NCBI GenBank assembly: GCA_012797975.1
Contig: JAAZOD010000032.1
Location: 1 to 64,000 of the forward strand
Length of the DNA: 64,000 nucleotides
Source: Pelolinea sp.
GTDB lineage: Bacteria > Chloroflexota > Anaerolineae > Anaerolineales > Anaerolineaceae
Direction of reading: 5' to 3'
Below the pieces are notes generated by a model. The model saw nothing but the letters and a program-made list of their open reading frames with translations. It did no database searches and had not been told where the DNA came from. The translations under genes and the position numbers were made by a program. Of this stretch, positions 51,181 through 60,006 are shown in pieces; the stretch's first letter is position 1; each line of letters opens with the position of its first letter.

Positions 51181-53526
51181 ATGAAAAATTCTGAATCTTC
51201 GTCGATTACCTTTTCCGTTGATTCACAGAATGGTACTTTCTCTGTAACACCCGCATCTTCCAGTTTCCCTGCTCTGCAGGGAGCCCAAATCGTTATGTCA
51301 GGCTGGTACAAGAATGAACCTTTTTCTCTGCCGCTAATCCTGGATAAAGATTCGGCGCAAAGAACTTTCGGCGGGCTCAACTGGCTTCTCCACCGTGAAC
51401 AGGTTGCTTTTCATCCAACCTTACCCATTGAAGGACTGGAAATACAGGTTATTTTTTCCATCCTTAAAGAGAAACCAGCCCTGCTTTGGAAGGTAAGAAT
51501 TTCAAACCAGGGGAAACGTTCTCTGTTGATCGAACGCATCGATCTGATCCGTAAACCCTCTGGCAAAAGCGGATCCTGCTTGCAGTTCGATTACAGCCCT
51601 GATTCACTGGCGTTCTTTGTGAACGGCTGGCAATCATGGTCGTTTAGTGGAACTACATCACGGTCAAATCCTCCCCTGCGATCCCATCTTGGCATTTTCC
51701 AGAATCCAATGATCGTAGATGCCGGGTTGAAAAACAGGCGCTCTTTTGCCAGCATTTCCGATATGTTCGCGGTGCTGAGGAACAAAGAAACAGAAAGGGG
51801 CTGCTTGATCGGTTTTCTGTCGCAAAAAGAACAGTTTGGACATGTTGCTTTAACCCGATGGCAGGATGCCGATATTTGCATGTGGGCAGATTGTGATGGA
51901 GTTCGCCTGGATGTCCATGCGGACTTGCAGACGGATTGGGCAATCTTTATGCTGGTGGAAGGTTCGGATAGTGAATGTGTGAACCTTTATTATGACTTGG
52001 CAGCACATGAGAATCAAGTCGCTTATCAATCCACTGTCTATAAAGGATGGTGCTCCTGGTATCAGTATTATCAGCACATCGATGAACAAACGATACGTGA
52101 TAATTTGCAGGTTTTGCAAACCCATCGAAAGGATTTTCCACTCAATCTGGTACAGATCGACGATGGATTTGAAAAAAAGGCAGGTGATTGGCTATTCTTT
52201 CGGGAAGGATTCCCTCAAGGAGTAAAACCGCTGGCACAGGAAATCAAGAAGGATGATTTTGTGCCGGGTTTGTGGCTGGCTCCTTTTATCGTTCAAAAAT
52301 CTTCGATGATCTATGCAAAACATCCTGACTGGATTTTGCGCACAGAGAATGGTAAACCGGTGAATGCCGGCTTTGGCTGGAATTCGCTGACCACCGCCTT
52401 GGATATCACCCGCCCGGCCGCGTCGGATTACGTGCAGACCATCATTCATAAGGCGGTGGAAGAATGGCAATTTCCTTATCTGAAATTGGATTTTCTTTAT
52501 GCTGCTGCGTTGAAAGGTAAATATTTTGATCCCACCCAAACCCGCGCCCAGGTGCTGCGCAAAGGTCTGGAAAGAATTCGGCAAGCCGCCGGTCCTAAAA
52601 CATATCTGGTGGGGTGCGGTCTGCCATTGGGATCAGGAATAGGCCTGGTTGATTCCATGCGCATTGGGCCGGATGTCAGCGGATCATGGCAGCCTAAAAT
52701 TTTCAATATTGGATTCTTGCTGAAAAAAGAACCCAGTGTGCCCAGCGCTCGCAACAGCGTGCGCAATATACTAACCCGTGCTGCCATGCAGAAACGCTGG
52801 TGGATCAATGACCCCGATTGTGTTCTGGTGCGCGACCAATCCAACTTGAATCTGTCTGAAGTACAAACACTGGCAAGCGTGATTGCCTTGAGCGGCGGCG
52901 CCATGCTCTTCTCGGATGATCTTATCCATCTTTCCGATGAACGCCTGCAGCTGGCAGCCCGTTTGCTGCCCCCCTTGTCTGCCAGAATGGTCGTGCTGGA
53001 TTGGCTGGAGAACCAGTACCCGCAACGGGTCAGGGTATCCATGCAGGGCGAGATAGGTCAGTGGGACCTGTTGGCTTATATCAACTGGGATGATAAGAAA
53101 CGCAGTGTAACGCTTCCCTGCAGTTCTTTTGGACTCGCTGAAGGGAAATATTGGGTCAGTGATTTTTGGAATGAAAGGATCATGCGCAGTGAGGGAGGGA
53201 ATTCTTTGGGCTGCTTCACCATCCCGGCACACGGTTGTGTACTTTTAGCGGTTCGGTCTGCGCAAAATGAGGATCAATACCTTGGCTCGAATCTGCATTT
53301 TTCGCAAGGGATGGAAGTGACAAAATGGTCTGTGCGGAAAAAAGAAACCGTCCTTACATTGGATGCCCATCGAAGAACATGCGGAGATGTTTATCTGTTC
53401 ATTCCCGCCGCCCCCAAAGCTGTTGAATCCTCCGAGGATATTGTGAACTTTGAAATGCTGTCGGATGGAATCTATCGGTTGCGGGTACAACTGGAAAAAC
53501 CGCAAACTATCGCCATTAAACATTAA
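51181..53526 (+). CDS. GH36 alpha-galactosidase-like glycoside hydrolase, intracellular
   Basis: A 781-residue protein without signal peptide. It has the GH36 order: N-terminal beta supersandwich (about 1-290), (beta/alpha)8 barrel starting KGWCSWYQYY, LVQIDDGFEKK, the nucleophile Asp in YLKLDFLYAA and the acid/base Asp in RIGPDVSGSW, then a C-terminal beta domain. It removes alpha-galactosyl units from oligosaccharides such as melibiose or raffinose. The ATG lies 13 bp past the membrane protein's stop. No transporter for such sugars is adjacent; the ABC and PTS systems elsewhere in the window are candidates. Confidence 0.88.
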   Translation: MKNSESSSITFSVDSQNGTFSVTPASSSFPALQGAQIVMSGWYKNEPFSLPLILDKDSAQRTFGGLNWLLHREQVAFHPTLPIEGLEIQVIFSILKEKPALLWKVRISNQGKRSLLIERIDLIRKPSGKSGSCLQFDYSPDSLAFFVNGWQSWSFSGTTSRSNPPLRSHLGIFQNPMIVDAGLKNRRSFASISDMFAVLRNKETERGCLIGFLSQKEQFGHVALTRWQDADICMWADCDGVRLDVHADLQTDWAIFMLVEGSDSECVNLYYDLAAHENQVAYQSTVYKGWCSWYQYYQHIDEQTIRDNLQVLQTHRKDFPLNLVQIDDGFEKKAGDWLFFREGFPQGVKPLAQEIKKDDFVPGLWLAPFIVQKSSMIYAKHPDWILRTENGKPVNAGFGWNSLTTALDITRPAASDYVQTIIHKAVEEWQFPYLKLDFLYAAALKGKYFDPTQTRAQVLRKGLERIRQAAGPKTYLVGCGLPLGSGIGLVDSMRIGPDVSGSWQPKIFNIGFLLKKEPSVPSARNSVRNILTRAAMQKRWWINDPDCVLVRDQSNLNLSEVQTLASVIALSGGAMLFSDDLIHLSDERLQLAARLLPPLSARMVVLDWLENQYPQRVRVSMQGEIGQWDLLAYINWDDKKRSVTLPCSSFGLAEGKYWVSDFWNERIMRSEGGNSLGCFTIPAHGCVLLAVRSAQNEDQYLGSNLHFSQGMEVTKWSVRKKETVLTLDAHRRTCGDVYLFIPAAPKAVESSEDIVNFEMLSDGIYRLRVQLEKPQTIAIKH

Positions 53527-53566
53527 GAAAGAAGGGCAAGGAGATCTCCTCACCCTTCCCTTTCTT
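53525..53566. terminator. Bidirectional terminator between GH36 and DUF4349 genes
   Basis: AAGAAAG-AAGGG-AGGAG on the left pairs with CTCCT-CCCTT-CTTTCTT on the right, with small bulges. T-rich sequence follows on plus. The outer stem includes the stop codons of both convergent genes or their edges. Confidence 0.7.
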
Positions 53567-54491
53567 ACTTTTCTTTTACTTTTTCAATCTTCTTTTTTTC
53601 AACCTGCCGCTTTTTGGACGCCTTGATGATGAAATAAATAGGCAAACCGATTACCACAGCGATAGGGGCGACGAAAATCACGATCCAGATGAGCGCATTT
53701 GCAATGAATTTCAGGCCATCCACCAACGCCTGAGCAGCACGTTGCAAAGTGATGGAAGGTCTCCATCCACCAATGCTGATGGGGGCGACCGCTTCTTTGG
53801 CTTCCAATGAGATGGTTACGGCAGACAGTTTTGCAGACTCATCGTAATATTTCAATTGACCCTGCAAAACCTCGATATCCTGACGGATGCTGGTCAATTG
53901 TTGAAAAACAGCCATTACATCTTCGGTATCGGTGGCTTTATCCATGATCTCCAGCAATTGCTCTTCTGCCTGCTGCAGATTGCGCAGCCGTGATTGCAGA
54001 TCGGTTACTTCGCTGGTCACGTCCTGCCCAGAAACGGATTCGCTGAGAATGTCGACATCGGCATCTTCGACCAATGCTTTGATCTCAGTCAAGGTTTCAT
54101 CCAATGTTTCGGCAGGAACACGGATGGTAACATTCGCTGCGGGCAGTTCCTTGCCTGATGCAGAGGTCACTTTGTAAATGTACGAATTAACGACGAACCC
54201 GCCTTTCTCATCTGCCATTTTGCTGATGGTATCCACTGCCGAGAGGGGATCGGCGACCACCAGGCTCAATTCAGCGTTTTTGATGACCACTCGCTCCACA
54301 TCGACGGAAGGGACAGCTCCGGCATCATACGATACTTCCTCAAATGCTGGCGCTTCTGCTACCATCGCCATTTCGTCGGTTGCGTATCCTTTCTCCTCAT
54401 ATGCTGATTCGGAACTGGCTGCTTTGGCGCTGCAAGCAGCAAACAGGACCGAAATAAAGATGAAACAGATTAATAAGCGATTTTTCTTCAT
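53565..54491 (-). CDS. DUF4349 lipoprotein with coiled coil and C-terminal membrane helix
   Basis: A 308-residue exported lipoprotein (lipobox LFAAC, about Cys20). The DUF4349 core begins VVIKNAELSLVVADPLSA, with VTIRVPAETLDETL, then a long coiled coil (about 150-220; DLQSRLRNLQQAEEQLLEIM) and a late ITVSLEA-like strand. One membrane helix (about 265-290) and a Lys-rich tail (KKRQVEKKKIEK) follow. Family function unknown; an envelope sensor or structural role is possible. It is alone on the strand between the terminator and the phosphoesterase gene. Confidence 0.82.
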   Translation of the reverse strand: MKKNRLLICFIFISVLFAACSAKAASSESAYEEKGYATDEMAMVAEAPAFEEVSYDAGAVPSVDVERVVIKNAELSLVVADPLSAVDTISKMADEKGGFVVNSYIYKVTSASGKELPAANVTIRVPAETLDETLTEIKALVEDADVDILSESVSGQDVTSEVTDLQSRLRNLQQAEEQLLEIMDKATDTEDVMAVFQQLTSIRQDIEVLQGQLKYYDESAKLSAVTISLEAKEAVAPISIGGWRPSITLQRAAQALVDGLKFIANALIWIVIFVAPIAVVIGLPIYFIIKASKKRQVEKKKIEKVKEK

Positions 54492-54553
54492 TTTTCCTCC
54501 TCGGAATTATTGGTTTGTGTGATTAACGAACAGTCGGGAGAAAATGTTCCCGT

Positions 54554-55276
54554 TCACCAACCTTCATGCAATCGCATGGCGTGTCTCCAGGGCAATCCGG
54601 CTTTTTTAATCCTGTCCTGGACGCTGGGAATATCGTACTCAACTCTGCGCAGTTCCCAGGTGAAGTTCTCATTATCAAAGATTGCAAAGGAAGCGCGTGG
54701 ATCGTGGTCGCGTGGCTGTCCGACAGAGCCGGGATTCATAATTACCCTTCCTTGAATATTTTTTTTCTGGAAATCGAGAACAAAATTGTTCTTGCTTTCC
54801 GTTTCATTTTCTACCCAGTAGGCGGGTACATGAGTGTGCCCAAGCATACAGATCTGAGTGTCGAAGAACTGGAACATGCGCAAAGCGGTCATGTAATCCA
54901 TCACATAATCCCATACCGGGTTGCGCGGGCTTCCATGCACCAGGGTGACATTTTCCCTGACTGCGGTTTCAGGCAGTTTCAATAGAAATTCCTGTCCATC
55001 TGCATCAAGTTCTCTTTTTGTCCAGCTAATGGCCAAACTGGCTTCATTATTAAAAGTATGCTGGTCAACCTCGCCGATTACTGCCGCATCGTGATTCCCC
55101 CGGATGCAAACCAGGTTGGGCAGCTTCCGTACCAATGCAATACATTCATTAGGATCAGGACCATAACCGACAATATCCCCCAGGCACCAAACGGCATCAT
55201 AGGTTCCAGCAACCGAAAGCACTTTTTCTAATGCAGTTAAATTGGAATGGATATCAGAGAGAACAAGAATGTGCAT
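54554..55276 (-). CDS. Metallophosphoesterase (calcineurin-like), YfcE/MJ0936-like
   Basis: A 240-residue enzyme. The metal-site motifs are visible: LSDIHSN, CLGDIVGYGPDPNECI, IRGNHD, LVHGSPRN and LGHTHVP, followed by MNPGSVGQPRD. It hydrolyses phosphate mono- or diesters; the real substrate is unknown. ATG 55276 is preferred because it begins right before the first motif (MHILVLSDIHSN) and has AAGGAT 6-11 bp upstream; upstream in-frame ATGs run into coaBC. 16 bp after coaBC. Confidence 0.88.
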   Translation of the reverse strand: MHILVLSDIHSNLTALEKVLSVAGTYDAVWCLGDIVGYGPDPNECIALVRKLPNLVCIRGNHDAAVIGEVDQHTFNNEASLAISWTKRELDADGQEFLLKLPETAVRENVTLVHGSPRNPVWDYVMDYMTALRMFQFFDTQICMLGHTHVPAYWVENETESKNNFVLDFQKKNIQGRVIMNPGSVGQPRDHDPRASFAIFDNENFTWELRRVEYDIPSVQDRIKKAGLPWRHAMRLHEGW

Positions 55277-55292
55277 GGTATCATCCTTTTGC

Positions 55293-56510
55293 TTAACTTT
55301 GCATGAATTGAATAAGAATGTCAATGATCTTCTGTGCAACCGCTTCTTTATCTTGCAGAGGAAGGTCTTGCCTTTTTCCATCCTTGAAGAGCAAAGTGAC
55401 CGCATTGGTGTCTACTGCGAACCCCGCATCGTTCCGTGAAATATCATTCGCGACGATCAGGTTGAGGTTCTTCTGTTCCAGTTTTTTTCTGGCATTTTCC
55501 ACCAGTTTCTCGCTTTCAGCGGCAAACCCGATCAGGACCAGATCGGGTTTATGGCTGCGTTTCCATTCTCCCAATTCCTTGAGAATATCGATGGTCGCTT
55601 CCAGCTCGATTTCAGACAGTTTCCCTTCCTTTTTGATTTTCTCCGCCTTTTTCGATGTGGGTCTGAAATCTGCAACAGCGGCTGCCATGATGACCGCATC
55701 TGTTTGCTTGATCTCTTTTAGCATGGCGGTATGCATTTCCTCGGCGGTTTGAATGGAGATCGTTTTTACACCCTCGGGAGGGGTCATCGATGTGGGTGCG
55801 CTGATGAGGGTGACATCAGCTCCTGCATCGAGGGCTGCCTGTGCTAACGCATACCCCTGTTTCCCGGAGGAATGGTTGGTTAAGACCCGTACCGGGTCAA
55901 GCGGTTCCTGGGTACCTCCAGCGGTGACGATCACCTTTTTTCCGGCCAAAGGGTTTTCGCGGCTGAGCAGAAACCGCAGAGAACCCAGAAGAACGCGCGC
56001 TTCCAGCATGCGCCCTTTTCCACTCAATCCTGAAGCCAAATGTCCTTCATCCGGTCCAAGAATGGTGATGTCATGTTTTTCCAGAATCTCCAGGTTCTCT
56101 TGGGTAAAGGCATTACTGTACATGCCTGTATCCATGGCCGGAGCAACCACCAAGGGACAGCGAATGGCCAGAGCGGTCAAGGTAAGCAGGTTATCGGCCT
56201 GACCATGTGCCAGTTTGGCAATGGTGCTGGCGGTTGCAGGGGCGATGAGCATAATATCCGCAGGAAGTGCTAGGTTGATGTGTGCAATGTGGCTGGTGGT
56301 ATCCCACAGATCAGCATCGGTAAATACTTTTTTCCCCGTGACCGAGCGAAATGTCAGGGGAGAAACCAGTTTTTCAGCCGCGGGGGTAAGGATGACATCC
56401 ACATTGCTACCAGCTTTGGTGAGCTGTGAAGCCAATTCCACCGCTTTGTAGGCTGCAATGGAGCCGGTAACGCCCAGCAGAATGTTCTTATTTTTGATTG
56501 GATTTTCCAT
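55293..56510 (-). CDS. coaBC: Bifunctional phosphopantothenoylcysteine decarboxylase/synthase
   Basis: A 405-residue Dfp protein for coenzyme A synthesis. The N-terminal CoaC domain shows ILLGVTGSIAAYKAVEL, the active-site His in TSHIAHINLAL, and PAMDTGMY. The usual P-x-M-N-x-x-M reads M-D here, a variation I associate with some non-proteobacterial Dfp proteins. The C-terminal CoaB domain (about 190-405) begins KKVIVTAGGTQEPLDPVR, then VLTNHSSGKQGYALA. Its start overlaps the end of coaX by 23 nt, so both steps of CoA synthesis are coupled. Confidence 0.92.
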   Translation of the reverse strand: MENPIKNKNILLGVTGSIAAYKAVELASQLTKAGSNVDVILTPAAEKLVSPLTFRSVTGKKVFTDADLWDTTSHIAHINLALPADIMLIAPATASTIAKLAHGQADNLLTLTALAIRCPLVVAPAMDTGMYSNAFTQENLEILEKHDITILGPDEGHLASGLSGKGRMLEARVLLGSLRFLLSRENPLAGKKVIVTAGGTQEPLDPVRVLTNHSSGKQGYALAQAALDAGADVTLISAPTSMTPPEGVKTISIQTAEEMHTAMLKEIKQTDAVIMAAAVADFRPTSKKAEKIKKEGKLSEIELEATIDILKELGEWKRSHKPDLVLIGFAAESEKLVENARKKLEQKNLNLIVANDISRNDAGFAVDTNAVTLLFKDGKRQDLPLQDKEAVAQKIIDILIQFMQS

Positions 56511-57276
56511 TTGGATTATTCATCTCCCATATATGCTGCAATCCATTCAAGGTTAACCAGGGTTCGACAATATGAATGGCTTTGGTATGCGGGCTCAGTA
56601 AACTAACCAGGCCACCGGTTCCCACCACTTTCATGGTTTCTCCCAGTATCTTCCGATACCGTTCGATCATGCCTTCCGCCAGACTGGCATAACCGTAGAT
56701 CAACCCGGCACGGATGGCATCGGTGGTATTTTTTCCAATGACGGAAGGAGGTGCTTCGAGTGAGACAGGCGGCAGCTTTGCCGTGCGCTGAGCAAGTGCA
56801 TCGGCTGATACCTGGATACCCGGCAGGATCGAACCTCCCAGGTAATCGCCCGATTCGGTCAACGCGTTGAATGTTGTGGCAGTGCCGAAATCTATGATGC
56901 ATGCGGGGCCGCCGTAGGTGCGTTGGACTTCCACTGCGTCGGCAATACGGTCGGCGCCGACCGCATTGGGATCTTCATATTTGATGTGAATGTTGAGCTT
57001 CAGGTCACAGGTGACCACCAGCGGTTTTTTATCAAGGTAGATCTGACAAGCTTCTACGATCCGATCCGTCAAGGGAGGAACGACAGAGGAAAGGCAGATC
57101 CCTTCGACAGCGCTGACCGGAATTTGTTTGTGATCGAGCAGATCGTGCAATTGAATGCCATATTCATCGGGCATGCGGGCATGGTCTGTGGCCAGGCGCC
57201 AATGTGAGATTAAAGATCGCCCCTCATACAAACCAATCGTCAGATTGGTATTTCCAAGGTCAATGATCAGCAGCAT
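56488..57276 (-). CDS. coaX: Type III pantothenate kinase
   Basis: A 262-residue ASKHA-fold kinase that starts coenzyme A synthesis from pantothenate. Motifs: LIIDLGNTNLTIGLYEG at the N-terminus (phosphate 1), PNAVGADRIADAVE (pantothenate site), and CIIDFGTATTFNAL (phosphate 2). ATG 57276 begins directly before the first motif; an upstream in-frame ATG adds 17 residues that do not belong to the family. Followed by coaBC with an overlap of 23 nt. Confidence 0.93.
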   Translation of the reverse strand: MLLIIDLGNTNLTIGLYEGRSLISHWRLATDHARMPDEYGIQLHDLLDHKQIPVSAVEGICLSSVVPPLTDRIVEACQIYLDKKPLVVTCDLKLNIHIKYEDPNAVGADRIADAVEVQRTYGGPACIIDFGTATTFNALTESGDYLGGSILPGIQVSADALAQRTAKLPPVSLEAPPSVIGKNTTDAIRAGLIYGYASLAEGMIERYRKILGETMKVVGTGGLVSLLSPHTKAIHIVEPWLTLNGLQHIWEMNNPNGKSNQK

Positions 57277-57363
57277 AGGTTTCTCTTTCTCTATACTATA
57301 TTCTAACGTAAGAAAAGAGCCATGCATGCCCGGTTCTTTCGTTCCGGAAAAGGGAAAATCCTT

Positions 57364-59229
57364 TTATTTTGATTGATCGATGATCTCTGCCACGTAATCG
57401 AACCTGTTGAAGGGTGGAGTGATATAGATGCCCTGTGCCACCTCTCTGACCTCTTTGATCAACTCGATGGCAATACGAATGCCTTCCTGCGGACCGATTC
57501 CCTGGTCTTCGGCGGTTTGCATGCGCTGATGGATATGTTCGGGGATGCTGATACCCGGGACTTCCTGATTCAGGAACGCGGAATGTCTTGCGCTGACCAG
57601 AGGCAAAATGCCGATGAGCAATGGGACTTTCAGCTCTTCACCAGTAGCTTGATATCCATGAAGAAAATTCGAAATGAGGGAAGCATCATAAATAGGTTGG
57701 GTGATGATGAAATCTGCTCCATTATGGATTTTTCTTCTCAAAATATCCATTTCCCGTTGTGGGTCAGGGGCTGCCAAATTCAAGGCGCAACCCACAAAGA
57801 AGTTGGTTGGTTGGCCAATATCAGAACCAGATTGGTCGACTCCTTGATTGAAACGCTGTTTGATAAGTTTCACCAATCCGGAAGGAGCCAGGTCGAAATT
57901 ATCCATTGCCTCCGGATAATCACCGATGGCGGTTGGATCACCCATGATCACGAACACATTACGAACCCCCAAAGCGTGTGCTGCCAGCAGGTCCCCCTGC
58001 ACTCGCAGCAAGTTCCTGCCGCGGGTTGGAAAATGCAAAATGGTTTCCACACTCACTTTGTGCTGCAGCAAACTGCAAACCGCCCACGGGCTCATGCGCA
58101 TGCGCGCCATGGGACTATCGGCCACATTAATGGCATCCGCACCGGAATCTACCAGCATGCTGGCACCCGCGATGATTTTCTTGGTCGCCAATCCCCTAGG
58201 AGGTTGCATTTCCACGGAAAAGACGAATTTGCCATTGTTCAATTTTTGGGCAAATTTGGAAGGCTCGCTCGTCTCCGCTTCGCTGGATTCTTCCTCTACC
58301 ATTTCGAGAGTGGTTCCACCGGTGATGGCTTCAGTCTCGTGTGAGTCGATCGCCTGGCGGATAGATTGAATGTGCGCTGGCGTGGTGCCGCAGCAACCGC
58401 CGATCACACGTGCCCCTGCCTGCCAGAATGCCAGCGCATATTCTCCGAAGTATTCTGCCGAGGCAGGGTAGAAAATGCGCCCGGAGATCTGTTCCGGCCA
58501 GCCGGCATTGGGTTTGACCCAAAATAATCCATCCGGGATCTCTCTTTTCATTTTCTTGAGGAGGCGTAGCAGTTGGTTAGGGCCACCGGAACAGTTGATA
58601 CCGATCACATCTGCGCCGAATGAAAAAATCTTGGAGGCGACTTTTTGGGGATCATCACCCAAAAGGGTACGGTCATCACGCGTAAAGGTCATGGATGCCA
58701 CAATGGGGATGTCGGGATCAACTTCTTGGGCGGCAGAGATCGCCTCGCGGATTTCATATAGATCGGTGATGGTTTCGATAACCAACAGATCACAGCCAGC
58801 ACCCACCAATGCTTGAATTTGTTCCTTGAACGCTTCGCGCGCTTGTTCCACCTGAACACGACCGAAAGGAGCAAGGCGCACCCCCAATGGTCCGATATCA
58901 CCTGCGATGAGAACATTTTTATATGATGCGCGGACAATGCGCCGGGCAAGCTCGACGCCTGTTTGATTGATTTCATCGATCAACTCTTCAAGTCCGCAGC
59001 GCTCCAATTTATAACGATTTGCGCCGAAGGTGTTGGTAAGGATAACCTCAGCGCCTGCCTTGATATATTCCTGATGAATGGAACCAACCAGTGCAGGGTT
59101 GGTCAAGTTCAATTCATCAAAACAACTATCGAAATTCACACCGCGGTCATGCAGCAAAGTTCCCATGGCTCCATCGGCGACCAGTGGTTTTCCTTCGTGC
59201 AATCTCTTTAAGAAAGTATCTCGTTTCAT
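57364..59229 (-). CDS. yitJ: Bifunctional homocysteine S-methyltransferase / methylene-THF reductase
   Basis: A 621-residue fusion as in B. subtilis YitJ. The N-terminal half is a homocysteine methyltransferase domain: VADGAMGTLLHDRGV, with the zinc Cys in GINCSGGP and GGCCGTTPAH. The C-terminal half (from about 335, FSVEMQPPRG) is an FAD-dependent MTHFR domain with INVADSPMARMRMSP, VFVIMGDPTAIGDYP and FIITQPIYD. It would supply 5-methyl-THF for MetH, whose gene lies upstream in the same SAM-riboswitch operon. It lies 3 bp downstream of the MetH activation-domain gene. Confidence 0.93.
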   Translation of the reverse strand: MKRDTFLKRLHEGKPLVADGAMGTLLHDRGVNFDSCFDELNLTNPALVGSIHQEYIKAGAEVILTNTFGANRYKLERCGLEELIDEINQTGVELARRIVRASYKNVLIAGDIGPLGVRLAPFGRVQVEQAREAFKEQIQALVGAGCDLLVIETITDLYEIREAISAAQEVDPDIPIVASMTFTRDDRTLLGDDPQKVASKIFSFGADVIGINCSGGPNQLLRLLKKMKREIPDGLFWVKPNAGWPEQISGRIFYPASAEYFGEYALAFWQAGARVIGGCCGTTPAHIQSIRQAIDSHETEAITGGTTLEMVEEESSEAETSEPSKFAQKLNNGKFVFSVEMQPPRGLATKKIIAGASMLVDSGADAINVADSPMARMRMSPWAVCSLLQHKVSVETILHFPTRGRNLLRVQGDLLAAHALGVRNVFVIMGDPTAIGDYPEAMDNFDLAPSGLVKLIKQRFNQGVDQSGSDIGQPTNFFVGCALNLAAPDPQREMDILRRKIHNGADFIITQPIYDASLISNFLHGYQATGEELKVPLLIGILPLVSARHSAFLNQEVPGISIPEHIHQRMQTAEDQGIGPQEGIRIAIELIKEVREVAQGIYITPPFNRFDYVAEIIDQSK

Positions 59230-59232
59230 TGG

Positions 59233-60006
59233 TTATTCCTTATCCGCATCAATTCGAAAATAACGTGCGGCTGGATGGTGAATCAACATGGCAGCGGTCG
59301 ATTGTTCGGGAATCAATTGTCCGGCAGAAGTCAACTGCATGCCCAGCTTTTCACGGGCTGGGATGAGGTCGAACAAAATGCGATGTTGGTTGAGATCGGG
59401 AATGGGTTCGTACCCCCAGGAGTAGCGGCGCCCTTCATTTGATTTGAGATGTAATTCATTTCGAATGAGAGCGTGAACATATTCTGCGGCCGCTTCGGCA
59501 AATTGAACCGCCAGCCCGTGTGTAAAATACCCTTCGGCATAATTACCGCTGGCAAAGCAGGCATTGGCAGTTTCACTGGCCTTTCTTCCCATGGTTACCA
59601 CCTGCAGGGAGAGGATGGACTTTGTTCCGCCAGAACGTGCAGGCAGGTAATCAGCCAAGCATAACTGTTCTTCCTGCGACTGGCGGGGAAGAGAAAAGCG
59701 GGCAATGACTTTTTCAGAATGCAGCGGATCGTATAGCAAAATGGTATTTCCTTCCGAATTTGCCTGCCAGTGTCCAAACCCTGCTGCCGGAGCAAGCCAG
59801 GCACTGGTTTGCAGTGCTTGGAGCATGCTTTCCAACCTCTGATCGTACTCTTTCTGGATCTTCTCCCATTTTTCACCACGGGCTTTTTGTGCACCCCAAG
59901 AAATGCGGTAGAGCGCTTTGCGGTTGAGAAATGGCAACAGTGCACCGATTTCGATATGCTCGATGATCCTGGCTCCTAAAATGGGTTCCGAGAGAGTGTC
60001 GTTCAC
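59233..60006 (-). CDS. Stand-alone MetH activation domain protein
   Basis: A 257-residue protein corresponding to the C-terminal (SAM-binding, activation) domain of cobalamin-dependent methionine synthase: KALYRISWGAQ near residue 31, then later RYSWGYEPIPDLNQH and the terminal QLTSAGQLIPEQSTAAMLIH, which keep the R-x-x-x-G-Y-P and P-x-x-S layout. It binds SAM for reductive reactivation of MetH. The start is a GTG overlapping the metH stop by 1 nt (TAGTG), giving tight translational coupling and hence a one-to-one supply. This domain is fused to MetH in E. coli. Confidence 0.9.
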   Translation of the reverse strand: MNDTLSEPILGARIIEHIEIGALLPFLNRKALYRISWGAQKARGEKWEKIQKEYDQRLESMLQALQTSAWLAPAAGFGHWQANSEGNTILLYDPLHSEKVIARFSLPRQSQEEQLCLADYLPARSGGTKSILSLQVVTMGRKASETANACFASGNYAEGYFTHGLAVQFAEAAAEYVHALIRNELHLKSNEGRRYSWGYEPIPDLNQHRILFDLIPAREKLGMQLTSAGQLIPEQSTAAMLIHHPAARYFRIDADKE